64,000 bases of DNA from Albimonas pacifica (lineage in GTDB: Bacteria > Pseudomonadota > Alphaproteobacteria > Rhodobacterales > Rhodobacteraceae), in the NCBI RefSeq assembly GCF_900113695.1, contig NZ_FOQH01000009.1, positions 201,120-265,119 on the forward strand. The letters run 5' to 3'. The notes under the pieces were generated by a model. That model ran no database searches and had not been told where the DNA came from. It saw nothing but the letters and a program-made list of their open reading frames with translations. Below are positions 16,262 to 25,334 of this stretch, one piece after another; position 1 is the first letter of the stretch, and each line of letters opens with the position of its first letter. Position numbers and translations under genes: made by a program.

Positions 16262-16328
16262 CCGTCGACGGGGACGCAGGGCGGGGCGGCCGCGGCCGCG
16301 CAGCGGACGCGCCGGGCCGCCCGCGTCC
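16262..16328. repeat. 67-bp GC-rich repeat, copy 2
   Basis: Identical to 14762-14828, in the same orientation, in the divergent gap between the phospholipase-D-like gene and the RNA methyltransferase gene. The rest of that 326-bp gap shows nothing else recognisable. Confidence 0.85.
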
Positions 16329-16385
16329 CCGGCCAGACGGCGCAGGGACTCGCCCCCCGCCCCGCTTCGCGCTAGGGGGAGCGTC

Positions 16386-17663
16386 ATGAGCACGCCCCCC
16401 GCCGACCCGATGGACATCTTCCTCGCCGCCCCCCCGGGGCTCGAGCCCGCCCTGCTGGCCGAGGCGAAGGCCGCGGGCTTCGCCGCCCCCCGCGCCGTCC
16501 CCGGCGGGGTCGAGACCTCCGGCCCCTGGTCCGAGGCCTGGCGCGCCAACCTGGTCCTGCGCGGCGCCTCGCGCGTGCTGGTGCGGGTGGCGAGCTTCCG
16601 CGCCCTGCACCTCGCCCAGCTCGACAAGCGGTCGCGAAAACTCGACTGGGCCGCGATCCTGCGCCCCGACCAGCCGGTCCGCGTCGAGGCGACCTGCCGC
16701 AAGTCGCGCATCTACCACGCCGGCGCCGCCGCCCAGCGCATCGCGCGCGCCATCGAGGAGGAGCTCGGCGCCCCCGCCGCCTTCGTCGGCGGCCACGGCG
16801 GCGAAGCCGCCATCCGTAACGCCGCCGGCGAAGCCGCCATCCGCAACGCAGCCGGCGAAGCCGCCATCCGCAACGCCGCCGGCGACGGAACCGCCCGCGA
16901 GGCCTCCGGCGAGACCTTGGACGCGGACGGCCCCGCCCCCCTGCGCGTCATGGCCCGCATCGACAACGACCTCGTCACGATCAGCCTCGACGCCTCGGGC
17001 GAGCCCCTCCACCGCCGCGGCCACAAGCCCGCCGTCGCCAAGGCCCCGATGCGCGAGACGCTGGCCGCGCTCTTCCTCCACGACTGCGGCTACGACGGGT
17101 CCGAGCCCCTGCTCGACCCGATGTGCGGCTCCGGCACCTTCGTGCTCGAGGCCGCCGAGCTCGCCGCCGGCCTCGCCCCCGGCCGCAGCCGCCCCTTCGC
17201 CTTCGAGCGTCTCGCCAGCTTCGACCCCGCCGCCTGGGCCGGGATGAAGCGCGCCGCCGCCCCCTCCCCGGCCCCCGTGCCCGAGCGCCGCTTCCACGGC
17301 TCCGACCGCGACGACGGCGCGATCCGCGCCGCGACCGCCAACGCCGAGCGCGCGGGCCTCGGCGACTGGACCGAGTTCCGCCGCCTCGCCGTCTCCGACC
17401 TCGAGCGCCCCGCGGGCCCGCCCGGCCTGGTGATGGTCAACCCGCCCTACGGCGCGCGCATCGGCGACAAGGGCCCGCTGAAGGGCCTGCACGCCGCCCT
17501 GGGCCGCACGCTTCTGGAGCGCTTCTCCGGCTGGCGCGTGGGCCTCGTGACCTCCGAGGCCGACCTCGCCCGCGCCACCGGCCTGCCGTTCCTGCCCCCC
17601 GGCCCGCCGGTCCCCCACGGCGGCCTCAAGGTGCGCCTGCACCGCACCGCGCCCCTGCCCTGA
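16386..17663 (+). CDS. THUMP domain class I SAM-dependent RNA methyltransferase (RlmL/YcbY-like)
   Basis: A 425-residue protein. The N-terminal part (IFLAAPPGLEPALLAEA) and the following region resemble the THUMP-containing half of RlmL, which methylates N2 of a guanine in 23S rRNA. The Rossmann methyltransferase domain has LLDPMCGSGTFVLEAA and the catalytic NPPYG at residues 352-356. Residues 139-165 are three exact or near-exact copies of GEAAIRNAA encoded by a 27-bp tandem repeat, an insertion in the linker before the catalytic domain. The ATG at 16386 is chosen; the frame is open further upstream but through the 67-bp repeat. Exact target nucleotide is not deducible. Confidence 0.85.
   Translation: MSTPPADPMDIFLAAPPGLEPALLAEAKAAGFAAPRAVPGGVETSGPWSEAWRANLVLRGASRVLVRVASFRALHLAQLDKRSRKLDWAAILRPDQPVRVEATCRKSRIYHAGAAAQRIARAIEEELGAPAAFVGGHGGEAAIRNAAGEAAIRNAAGEAAIRNAAGDGTAREASGETLDADGPAPLRVMARIDNDLVTISLDASGEPLHRRGHKPAVAKAPMRETLAALFLHDCGYDGSEPLLDPMCGSGTFVLEAAELAAGLAPGRSRPFAFERLASFDPAAWAGMKRAAAPSPAPVPERRFHGSDRDDGAIRAATANAERAGLGDWTEFRRLAVSDLERPAGPPGLVMVNPPYGARIGDKGPLKGLHAALGRTLLERFSGWRVGLVTSEADLARATGLPFLPPGPPVPHGGLKVRLHRTAPLP
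16800..16880 (+). repeat. 27-bp in-frame tandem repeat, three units
   Basis: Units at 16800, 16827 and 16854 each encode GEAAIRNAA, with only one or two silent differences between them. Being a multiple of three, it can expand or contract without breaking the methyltransferase frame. Confidence 0.9.
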
Positions 17664-17785
17664 GCTCGGGCGCCGACGCGGGCCCGCGCGCCCTGCGCCG
17701 GCCGGTCGAGCGGCTTGCGTCGGCTCCTCTCCCGGCGCAGTCTCCGCCCCGAAATCCGGCCAACGGACCCTTCGGGAGGAGCCCC

Positions 17786-19285
17786 ATGAACCAGCACGCC
17801 CCCGCGCAGAGCGCCCTCGTCACCTATCGCCACTTCATCGACGGGGCCGAGGTCGACCCCGCCGGCGGCGAATGGCTCGACAGCTCCGACCCCTACCGCG
17901 ACGCGGTCTGGGCCAGGATCCCCCGCGGCACGGCCGCCGACGTGGACCTCGCCGTGAAGGCCGCCAGGCGCGCGATGGAGGAGGGCCCCTGGGCCACGAT
18001 GTCCCCCTCCGCCCGCGGCAAGCTGATGCGCAGGCTGGGCGACCTCGTCGCGCAGAACGCCCGGGCGCTGGCCGAGGTCGAGGTCCGCGACAACGGCAAG
18101 CTGATGTCCGAGATGCTGGGCCAGCTCAACTACCACCCCGAGTGGTGGTATTATTACGCGGGCCTCGCCGACAAGATCGAGGGCGGCGTGGTCCCGATCG
18201 ACAAGCCCGGCCACTTCGCCTTCACCGACCACGAGCCGGTGGGCGTGGTGGGCTGCCTGACCGCCTGGAACTCCCCCCTGCTCTTCGTGGCCTGGAAATG
18301 CGCCGCCGCCATCGCCGCCGGCTGCGCGGTGGTGGTGAAGCCCTCCGAGTTCGCCTCCGCCTCCACCCTCGAATTCGCCAGGCTCACCAAGGAGGCCGGC
18401 TTCCCCGACGGCGTCTTCAACGTGGTCACGGGGCTCGGCGCCGAATGCGGCGCGGCCCTGGTCGACCACCCCGACGTCGCGAAGATCACCTTCACCGGCT
18501 CCGACGCCACCGGCCGGCTGATCTACTCGCAGGCCGCGAAATCGATGAAGCGGGTGAGCCTCGAGCTCGGCGGCAAGTCCCCCAACATCATCTTCGAGGA
18601 TGCCAACATCGACGCCGCCGTCGCCGGCGCCGTCTCGGGCATCTTCGCGGCCACCGGCCAGACCTGCATCGCGGGCTCCCGCCTGCTGGTGCAGAACTCG
18701 ATCAAGGCCGAGGTGACCGCGAAGCTCGTGGAGATGGCGCGCTCGGCCAAGATCGGCGACCCGATGGCGCCCGAGACCAACATCGGCCCCGTCACCACGC
18801 CCCCCCAGCACGCCAAGATCCTCGACTACATCGAGGTGGCGAAGGCCGAGGGCGCCACGCTGATCGCCGGCGGCGCGGCCTCGGACGCCGGGCGCTGGTT
18901 CGTGCAGCCCACGATCTTCGCCGACGTGACCAACGACATGCGCATCGCGCAGGAGGAGGTCTTCGGCCCGGTCCTCTCGATCATCGGCTTCGACGACGAG
19001 GCGGAGGCCGTGCGCATCGGCAACGACGTGATCTACGGCCTCGCCGCGGGCGTGTGGACCCGCGACATCGGCCGCGCCCACCGGATGGCGAAGGCGCTGA
19101 AGGCCGGCACGGTCTGGATCAACACCTACCGCGCGATCAGCTACATGATGCCCTTCGGCGGCATGAAGCACTCCGGCCTCGGCCGCGAGAGCGGCATCGA
19201 CGCGATCAAGGAATACCTCGAGACCAAGGCCGTCTGGATCTCCACCTCCGACGCCGCCCCCGGCAACCCGTTCGTGATGCGCTGA
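17786..19285 (+). CDS. Aldehyde dehydrogenase family protein
   Basis: A protein of 499 residues that should oxidise an aldehyde to the acid with NAD(P)+. The catalytic Cys294 is in GQTCIAGSR and the general base Glu260 in ELGGKSPNI; the coenzyme-binding FTGSDATGRLIY and the C-terminal FGGMKHSGLGRESG are typical. GGGAGGA is five bases before the ATG. It is a single transcription unit; a dispersed palindrome lies 94 bp downstream. Substrate is unknown, but the Arg/aromatic-rich WWYYYAG segment is shared with enzymes annotated as acting on bulky or amino aldehydes. Confidence 0.92.
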   Translation: MNQHAPAQSALVTYRHFIDGAEVDPAGGEWLDSSDPYRDAVWARIPRGTAADVDLAVKAARRAMEEGPWATMSPSARGKLMRRLGDLVAQNARALAEVEVRDNGKLMSEMLGQLNYHPEWWYYYAGLADKIEGGVVPIDKPGHFAFTDHEPVGVVGCLTAWNSPLLFVAWKCAAAIAAGCAVVVKPSEFASASTLEFARLTKEAGFPDGVFNVVTGLGAECGAALVDHPDVAKITFTGSDATGRLIYSQAAKSMKRVSLELGGKSPNIIFEDANIDAAVAGAVSGIFAATGQTCIAGSRLLVQNSIKAEVTAKLVEMARSAKIGDPMAPETNIGPVTTPPQHAKILDYIEVAKAEGATLIAGGAASDAGRWFVQPTIFADVTNDMRIAQEEVFGPVLSIIGFDDEAEAVRIGNDVIYGLAAGVWTRDIGRAHRMAKALKAGTVWINTYRAISYMMPFGGMKHSGLGRESGIDAIKEYLETKAVWISTSDAAPGNPFVMR

Positions 19286-19378
19286 CCCCGGGCCGCGGGC
19301 CCTCGGCCCGCCCTGCCCATCCCGCGCCCCGGCCCGCCGCAAGCGCGCCGGGGCGCGACGCCGGCCATGCCTCGCCAA

Positions 19379-19583
19379 GCGCCTGTTCTCCGGAGCCGTC
19401 CGTCGCGGATGCCGATCAGAGCGAGTCGCCCCCGGGGGTCAAGGATCGCGCAGCGACCCCGCGAAGCGGGGCTCGTCCTTGACCCCCGGGGGCGACTCGC
19501 TCAGGCATCAGACGCGATGGACGGCTCCGGAGGACAGGCGCGTGGCTTGTTCTTGGGTGAGTCAGGAGCCCGCCGGAGGCTCC
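19379..19583 (+). repeat. Dispersed palindromic element, copy B
   Basis: A 205-bp copy in the same orientation as copy A, between convergent genes. The palindrome runs 19379-19541 and the tail 19542-19583. It differs from A at a few positions (for example TCGTCC for TTGTCC near the apex, CCGTCGC for CCATCGC in the outer left arm) and has the same apical hairpin and mid-stem. Confidence 0.9.
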
Positions 19584-19670
19584 TCCATCCGCCCGTTCTT
19601 CCTATCGCCCGAGACGGGCGCCCCGCAGCCAAGCCCGCCCGCAGGGCGCCTGCAGACCGCTCGCCCGCCT

Positions 19671-20078
19671 TCAGTCCCACCACCGGTCGATCGTCGCGAT
19701 GCGCTCGTCCGACCAGCCGAAGTGGTGGGCCAGCTCGTGCACCAGCACATGGGCGACCAGCGCCTCCAGCGTCACGTCCCCGCGGTCGATCCATTCGTCG
19801 AGGATCGGCCGGCGGTAGAGCCACACCGTGTCCGGCGGCCCCGGCAGGTCGTCGTGGCGCCGCTCGGTCAGGGCGACGCCGTCGTAAAGGCCGGTCAGCT
19901 CGAACGGATCCTCGATGCCGAGGTCGTCGAGCACCTCCTGCGAGGCGAAGTCCTCGACGCGCAGCAGGAACGGCCCCGCCGCCTGCAGCGCCCAGTCGGG
20001 CAGCGCCGCGACCGCCGCCTCGGCCAGGCGCTGCACGTCCTCGAGCGAGGGCGCGAGGCCCGTCTGCGCGCCGCTCAC
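19671..20078 (-). CDS. Small zinc metallopeptidase-family protein
   Basis: A protein of 135 residues from a GTG start preceded by GGGAGG eight bases away. It carries an HExxH zinc motif in VHELAHHFGWSDERI near the C-terminus and EVLDDLGIEDPFELTGLYDG in the middle, the pattern of the small 'metallopeptidase family protein' (DUF1025-like) found across alphaproteobacteria and actinobacteria. The longest frame starts at an ATG at 20171 but would add only a low-complexity Gly/Arg stretch. Peptidase activity is predicted from the motif; no substrate is known. Confidence 0.8.
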   Translation of the reverse strand: MSGAQTGLAPSLEDVQRLAEAAVAALPDWALQAAGPFLLRVEDFASQEVLDDLGIEDPFELTGLYDGVALTERRHDDLPGPPDTVWLYRRPILDEWIDRGDVTLEALVAHVLVHELAHHFGWSDERIATIDRWWD

Positions 20079-20410
20079 CGGCCCCGCCTCCCGGCCCGTG
20101 CCGCGCCCGCGCGCGCCTTGCCTGCGGCCTTCGCCCTGGCGGCCATCGCCTCCTCCGTCTTCGGCTTGCATCTCCCGCGCACTCGGCGACGGATGGCGGA
20201 CGAGGTCAAGGGGCGGGCCCGCGGCCCCGGGCTGCGCATCGCGCAGCCGCCCCGACCCTCCGGCCTCCGGCCCGCCCCGGGGCGCCGGCGAAGGCCCGTC
20301 GCCGCGGCGGGGCGGAGGCGGGCGTCGCGTCCTCAGGCTTCCGGGGCCTCTCCCGCCTCCATGCGCTGGCCTGCGAGCCCAGGGCCGCGGTCCCGCCTCG
20401 CCGGACGCCC
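20079..20410. other. Intergenic stretch without recognisable content
   Basis: About 330 bp between two minus-strand genes, GC-rich, partly covered by the possible N-terminal extension of the metallopeptidase (to 20171). No repeat-family member, hairpin with T-tract or coding frame with plausible product was found. Confidence 0.4.
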
Positions 20411-20947
20411 TCAGCCCTCGCGGGCGAGGTCCAGCAGCCGGGCCAGCACGCTCGCCTTGCGGGCGGTGGCGGGCACGCCCAGCGCCGCCTCGGCGCCGGG
20501 CGCGAATTTCGAGCGGCCGACGCCCGCGGGCGCGTGCAGCGCCAGCCAGCGCCCCTCCAGCCGCCAGGCCTCGCCGGGGGCGGCCAGCGCCGCCAGCCGC
20601 TCCAGCCTCGGCGCAGGGGGCGGGGCGGCGGTCACCCAGACATGGGTCTCCTCCCGCGGCCAGCCGGGGGGGAGCGCGTCGAGGATCGCGGCCAGGGTCC
20701 CGACCTCCAGCGCCATGGCGGCGGGGGCGAAGCCCGCGCGCGCCGCCACGGCGGCGCAGACGCGCTCGGCGAGCGGTCCGGCCGCCGTCTCCTCGTGGTC
20801 GAAGACCGCGTTGCCGGACTGGATCAGGGTGCGCGGGTTGCGCGCGCCGCTCTCGACGAGGGCTGCGCGCAGCTCGGCCATGGGCAGCCGGCCATGGCCG
20901 CCGACATTGACCCCGCGCAGCAGCAGGACCCAGCGGGTCAGGGCCAC
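20411..20947 (-). CDS. DUF1697 family protein
   Basis: A protein of 178 residues. It contains LLLRGVNVGGHGRLPMAELRAAL and TLIQSGNAVF near the N-terminus and SKFAPGAEAALGVPATARKASVL near the C-terminus, the diagnostic blocks of DUF1697. The role of the family is unknown. The GTG at 20947 is used; the gene overlaps the last ten bases of hemF, so it is translated from the hemF transcript. A longer frame upstream only shadows hemF. Confidence 0.85.
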   Translation of the reverse strand: MALTRWVLLLRGVNVGGHGRLPMAELRAALVESGARNPRTLIQSGNAVFDHEETAAGPLAERVCAAVAARAGFAPAAMALEVGTLAAILDALPPGWPREETHVWVTAAPPPAPRLERLAALAAPGEAWRLEGRWLALHAPAGVGRSKFAPGAEAALGVPATARKASVLARLLDLAREG

Positions 20948-21855
20948 TTCGCCTCGGGGGGCATCGACATCAGCACCGCCTCGATGTTGTGCCCCGTCTC
21001 CAGCCCGAAGCGGGTGCCGCGGTCCCACACGAGGTTGAACTCGGCGTAGCGGCCGCGGCGGATCAGCTGGTGCTCGCGGTCCTCGGGGGTCCAGGGCTCG
21101 GCCCGGCGCCGCTCGGTGATCGGCAGGAAGGCGTCGAGGAAAGCCCGCCCCACGTCCTGCGTGAAGGCGAAATCCGCCTCCCAGTCGCCGGTGCACAGGT
21201 CGTCGTAGAAGATCCCGCCCACGCCCCGCGGCTCGCGCCGGTGGCGGTTGAAGAAATACTCGTCCGCCCAGGCCTTGAAGCGGGGGTAATAGGCCGGGTC
21301 GTGCCGGTCGCAGGCGGCCTTCAGCACGCCGTGGAAGAAGGCGGTGTCCGCCGCCACCTCCCGCATGGGATTGAGGTCGGAGCCGCCCCCGAACCACCAG
21401 GCCGTCGGGGTCCAGAACATCCGCGTGTTCATGTGCACCGCCGGACATTTCGGCGAGCGCATGTGCGCCACCAGGCTGACGCCCGAGGCCCAGAACCGCG
21501 GATCCTCGGCCAGCCCCGGGATCTCGCGCCGCGCGCTGAGGCTGCGCTGGGCCTGCTCGCCCAGCCGCCCGTGCACGGCCGAGACGTTGACCCCCACCTT
21601 CTCGAAGAGCCGCCCCCCGCGCATCACCGACATCAGCCCGCCGCCGCCCTCGGATCCGTCCTCGGATTCGCGCCGCGTCTCGGTGCGCTCGAACCGGCCG
21701 GGGGGCAGGTGCGAATGCGGGCCGTCGGGGAACGCCTCGGCCTGCGCGTCCTCCAGCGCCTCGAAGGCGGCGCAGATGCGGTCGCGCAGGGCGGCGAACC
21801 AGTCGGCCGCGCGTGTCTTTTCGGCCTCGCCGACCGGCTGAATCGTCAGGGTCAC
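20938..21855 (-). CDS. hemF: Oxygen-dependent coproporphyrinogen III oxidase
   Basis: A protein of 305 residues that decarboxylates coproporphyrinogen III to protoporphyrinogen IX with O2 in haem and chlorophyll-type tetrapyrrole synthesis. Diagnostic blocks are GGGLMSVMRGGRLFEKVGVN, VSLVAHMRSPKCPAVHMNTR, WFGGGSDLNPM and EFNLVWDRGTRFGLETG. The GTG at 21855 has GGGAGGA seven bases upstream and gives the family length; the ATG at 21885 would put that Shine-Dalgarno inside the gene. It forms a two-gene unit with DUF1697. Confidence 0.95.
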   Translation of the reverse strand: MTLTIQPVGEAEKTRAADWFAALRDRICAAFEALEDAQAEAFPDGPHSHLPPGRFERTETRRESEDGSEGGGGLMSVMRGGRLFEKVGVNVSAVHGRLGEQAQRSLSARREIPGLAEDPRFWASGVSLVAHMRSPKCPAVHMNTRMFWTPTAWWFGGGSDLNPMREVAADTAFFHGVLKAACDRHDPAYYPRFKAWADEYFFNRHRREPRGVGGIFYDDLCTGDWEADFAFTQDVGRAFLDAFLPITERRRAEPWTPEDREHQLIRRGRYAEFNLVWDRGTRFGLETGHNIEAVLMSMPPEAKWP

Positions 21856-22080
21856 GAAACGTCCTCCCGTTTGTCGTTGATCCATTACGTTTCCTCGCTA
21901 GCTTCGCGCAACCTCGCCGAGGCCCCGCGATTCCTGCGGGGCGTGCCGGCGCGGTCGGCGGCGCGGCATCCTCTCCCCCTTCTCGGCCCCTTGCGGGCGC
22001 CGGCCCCGTCCCTGCGGCCTTTCCCGGTCCGTTCCCCCATCCCGCGCGCCCGGCGCGCGAAACCCGTTTCGGAGAGCCCG

Positions 22081-23943
22081 ATGCTCCCCCTCTACCGTCG
22101 CCTCCGCGACCTCGCGGACCCATTCGTCGCCTACGAGGCGAAGACCCCGCCCGACCGCTACTGGCCCTTCATGTGGTCGATGCTCTCGCCCCTGAAGCGC
22201 CCGATGCTGGCGGCGGGAGGCTTGGGCGTGTGCGTCGCGATCATCGAGACCTCGCTGATCTGGTACGCGGGCCGGCTGGTGGACATGCTGGCCCAGGTCG
22301 GCGCCGAACAGGGGGCCGAGGCGCTGTGGTCCGCCCGCGGGCTGGAGCTGGCCTTCGTCGCCCTGCTGATCGTCACCGTGCGCCCGCTCGCCATCGGGGC
22401 GCAGATGGCCACGCTCGACATGCTGGTGGGGGTGAACGCGCTGGCGCTGGTGCGCTGGCGGGCGCATCGCCACGTGCTGGGCCAGTCGGCGAGCTTCTTC
22501 CAGAACGACTTCGCCGGGCGCATCGCCAACCGCATCGTGCAGACCGCTCCCGCGGTGGAGGAAAGCGCCTTCGGCGCGCTGGAGGGGATCGTCTACTTCT
22601 GCTCCTACGTGATCGGCGCGCTGCTGGTGCTCGGCCAGGCGGACGCGCGGCTGGCGATCCCGATCCTGATCTGGCTGGTGGTCTACGCCACGATCCTGCG
22701 CATCCTCGTCCCCCGCATGTCCCATGCGGCGGAGGAGAGCTCGAAGGGCCGCTCGGCGCTGACCGGCAAGATCGTGGACGCCTACACCAACATCCAGACC
22801 GTGAAGCTCTTCGCCCACGGCAAGCGGGAGCTCGACCTCGCCCGCGAGGCGATCGAGGACCTGCGCGAGCGCGACGGGCGCGAGATGGCGCTGATGTCGA
22901 TCATGTCCTTCTCGCTGGCCCTGACCGGGGGCGTGCTGATCGTGGGCGCGCTGGGCACGGCGGTCTGGCTGTGGTCGATCGGCGAGACGACGCTGGGCGC
23001 GGTCTCGGCGGCCTCGGCGCTGGTGCTGCGGCTGAACGCCATGATGGGCTGGATCATGTGGGTCACCTCCCAGCTCTTCCGCTTCGCCGGCACCATCGCC
23101 GAGGGGATGATCACCATCTCCAGGCCCCACGAGATCGTGGACGTCCCCGACGCCTCCGAGCTGGTCCTGCCTGAGGGCGAGATCCGCTTCGAGGGCCTGC
23201 GCCACCGCTACGGGCGCCAGGCGGGGGGCCTCGACGGCATCGACCTGACCCTCCGCCCGGGCGAGCGGGTGGGGCTGGTCGGCCGCTCGGGCGCGGGCAA
23301 GTCCTCGCTGGTCAACCTGCTGCTGCGCTTCCACGACGTGGAGGAGGGGCGGATCCTGCTCGACGGCCAGGACGTGGCCCTGGTCACGCAGGATTCCTTG
23401 CGCAACGCCATCGGCATGGTCACCCAGGACACCTCGCTCCTGCACCGCTCGGTGCGCGAGAACATCCTCTACGGCCGCCCCGACGCGTCGGAGGCGGAGA
23501 TGCACGCCGCCGCCGCGCGCGTCTCGGCCCACGAGTTCATCCTCGGCCTCGAGGACTCGGCCGGCCGGCGCGGCTACGACGCCCATGTGGGCGAGCGGGG
23601 GGTGAAGCTCTCGGGCGGCCAGCGGCAGCGGATCGCGCTGGCCCGCGTGGTGCTCAAGGACGCGCCGATCCTGGTGCTGGACGAGGCGACCTCGGCGCTC
23701 GACTCCGAGGCCGAGGCCGCGATCCAGGAGGCGATGGAGGAGCTGATGCAGGGCAAGACGGTGATCGCCATCGCCCACCGCCTGTCCACCATCGCCTCGA
23801 TGGACCGGATCGTGGTGCTGGACGCGGGCCGCATCGCCGAGCAGGGCACGCATGGGGCGCTGCTCGCCCGCGGCGGCCTCTACGCCGGCTTCTGGGCGCG
23901 GCAGTCGGGCGGCTTCCTGGGCGAGGACGCGGCCGCCGAATAG
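22081..23943 (+). CDS. ABC transporter, fused permease and ATPase (MsbA/ABCB-like exporter)
   Basis: A protein of 620 residues. The first about 340 residues contain six membrane segments, and the nucleotide-binding domain follows with Walker A GRSGAGKS at about 401-408, signature LSGGQRQRIAL at about 510-520 and Walker B ILVLDEATSALD with Asp534. This is a half-size exporter that works as a homodimer or heterodimer. No second half-transporter is adjacent. The substrate is unknown; lipids, peptides or drugs are all possible. It is divergent from hemF. Confidence 0.92.
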   Translation: MLPLYRRLRDLADPFVAYEAKTPPDRYWPFMWSMLSPLKRPMLAAGGLGVCVAIIETSLIWYAGRLVDMLAQVGAEQGAEALWSARGLELAFVALLIVTVRPLAIGAQMATLDMLVGVNALALVRWRAHRHVLGQSASFFQNDFAGRIANRIVQTAPAVEESAFGALEGIVYFCSYVIGALLVLGQADARLAIPILIWLVVYATILRILVPRMSHAAEESSKGRSALTGKIVDAYTNIQTVKLFAHGKRELDLAREAIEDLRERDGREMALMSIMSFSLALTGGVLIVGALGTAVWLWSIGETTLGAVSAASALVLRLNAMMGWIMWVTSQLFRFAGTIAEGMITISRPHEIVDVPDASELVLPEGEIRFEGLRHRYGRQAGGLDGIDLTLRPGERVGLVGRSGAGKSSLVNLLLRFHDVEEGRILLDGQDVALVTQDSLRNAIGMVTQDTSLLHRSVRENILYGRPDASEAEMHAAAARVSAHEFILGLEDSAGRRGYDAHVGERGVKLSGGQRQRIALARVVLKDAPILVLDEATSALDSEAEAAIQEAMEELMQGKTVIAIAHRLSTIASMDRIVVLDAGRIAEQGTHGALLARGGLYAGFWARQSGGFLGEDAAAE

Positions 23944-23968
23944 GCCCCGCGCAGGGCCGGAACGAAAA

Positions 23969-23998
23969 CCGCCCGCCCCGGGGGACCGGGGCGGGCGG
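23969..23998. terminator. Bidirectional terminator between ABC exporter and TRAP genes
   Basis: A 12-bp perfect stem (CCGCCCGCCCCG, 23969-23980 with 23987-23998) is flanked by AACGAAAA on the left and CGTCGTTT on the right. It therefore has a T-rich tail on both strands and serves two convergent transcripts. Confidence 0.75.
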
Positions 23999-24023
23999 CG
24001 TCGTTTCAGGCGGGCGGGGAAGA

Positions 24024-25334
24024 TCAGTTCCCCATCATCTCCGGCAGGAACAGGATCACGTCCGGGAACACCGCCAGGATGGCGAGCACGAACAGGTCCA
24101 TCACCAGGAACCAGAACACGCCGCGGAAGATCTGCGTCGTGGAGACGAGGTTGCCGACCACGCCCTTGATGACGAACACGTTCATGCCGATGGGCGGCGT
24201 GATCATGCCGATCTCGAGCAGCTTGCACAGCACCACGCCGAACCACACCAGGCTCCACCCCGCGTCGCCCACGATCGGCAGCACGATCGGCAGGGTCAGC
24301 AGCATCGCGCCCAGCGGCTCGAGGAACATGCCCATCAGCAGGTAGATGAGCACGATGCCCAGCAGCAGCATCGCCGGCGAGGCGCCGATGGTCAGCACCG
24401 ACTCCGAGATGTAGTCGCCCGCCCCCGAGAGGGTCAGGAACCGGGTCAGCAGCGTCGCGCCGATGGCGATCACGATCAGGGCGGCGGTGGCGGTCACCGT
24501 CTCCTCGCCGGCCTTGCGGAACCGGCCCCAGCTCAGCTCGCCCTGCAGCGCGGCGACGATGCAGGCCAGGAACGCGCCGATGGCGCCGGCCTCGGTCGGG
24601 GTGAACACGCCGCCGAACAGGCCGCCGAAGATGCCCAGCATCACCAGCAGGATCGGCCAGGTGTCCTTGAGCGCGGCCAGCTTCTCCGACATCGGCTCGG
24701 CGCCAGTGTAGGGGGGGGCCAGGTTGGGGTTCAGCTTCACCCGCACCAGCACCACGATGACGTAGCCGATGCCCGAGATGATGCCCGCCGAGATGCCGCC
24801 CAGGAACAGCTCCGAGATCGGCTGCTGGGAGATCACGCCGTAAAGGATCAGGATGATCGAGGGCGGGATCAGCGCGCCGATGGTGCCCGCGACGGCGACC
24901 GTGCCCGTGGCGAGCTCGGCGTCGTACTTCTGCTTCATCATCTCCGGGACGGCGATGCGCCCCATCGCGGCCGAACAGGCGATGGACGAGCCCGAGACGG
25001 CCGCGAAGCCGGCCGAGCCGAAGATCGCCGCGATGGCGAGCCCGCCCGGCAGCGCCGCGGTCCAGACCTTGGCCGCGTGGAACATGCCCCTTGTGAGGTT
25101 GGTGTGATAGCAGATGAACCCGAGCATCAGGAACATCGGCACCGAGCTCAGCACCCAGTTGGCCGCGAACTGGTAGGGCATCACCGCGAGCGCGCCCCAG
25201 GCGACGCGCCAGCTCATCAGATACCAAAGGCCCCCGAAGCTGACCGCGATCAGCGAGAAGCCGATGGGCACCCGCAGCGCGATCAGGAAGAACAGGATCC
25301 CGAGGCCGGCGAGGCCGATTTCGACGTCACTCAT
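24024..25334 (-). CDS. dctM: TRAP transporter large permease (DctM)
   Basis: A 436-residue membrane protein with about twelve hydrophobic segments. It contains SAGFAAVSGSSIACSAAMGRI, GTIGALIPPSIILILYGV and GIFGGLFGGVFTPTEAGAIGAF, the standard DctM signatures. It moves the solute with Na+ or H+ in partnership with DctQ and a periplasmic DctP. It overlaps dctQ by 8 bp and is last in the operon, ending at the terminator at 23969. Confidence 0.95.
   Translation of the reverse strand: MSDVEIGLAGLGILFFLIALRVPIGFSLIAVSFGGLWYLMSWRVAWGALAVMPYQFAANWVLSSVPMFLMLGFICYHTNLTRGMFHAAKVWTAALPGGLAIAAIFGSAGFAAVSGSSIACSAAMGRIAVPEMMKQKYDAELATGTVAVAGTIGALIPPSIILILYGVISQQPISELFLGGISAGIISGIGYVIVVLVRVKLNPNLAPPYTGAEPMSEKLAALKDTWPILLVMLGIFGGLFGGVFTPTEAGAIGAFLACIVAALQGELSWGRFRKAGEETVTATAALIVIAIGATLLTRFLTLSGAGDYISESVLTIGASPAMLLLGIVLIYLLMGMFLEPLGAMLLTLPIVLPIVGDAGWSLVWFGVVLCKLLEIGMITPPIGMNVFVIKGVVGNLVSTTQIFRGVFWFLVMDLFVLAILAVFPDVILFLPEMMGN

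Noticed and set aside
17447-19378. Long open frame on the strand opposite the aldehyde dehydrogenase
   Set aside because: The sequence is His/Gly/Arg/Val rich and typical of antisense shadows of high-G+C genes; the plus strand has complete catalytic motifs.
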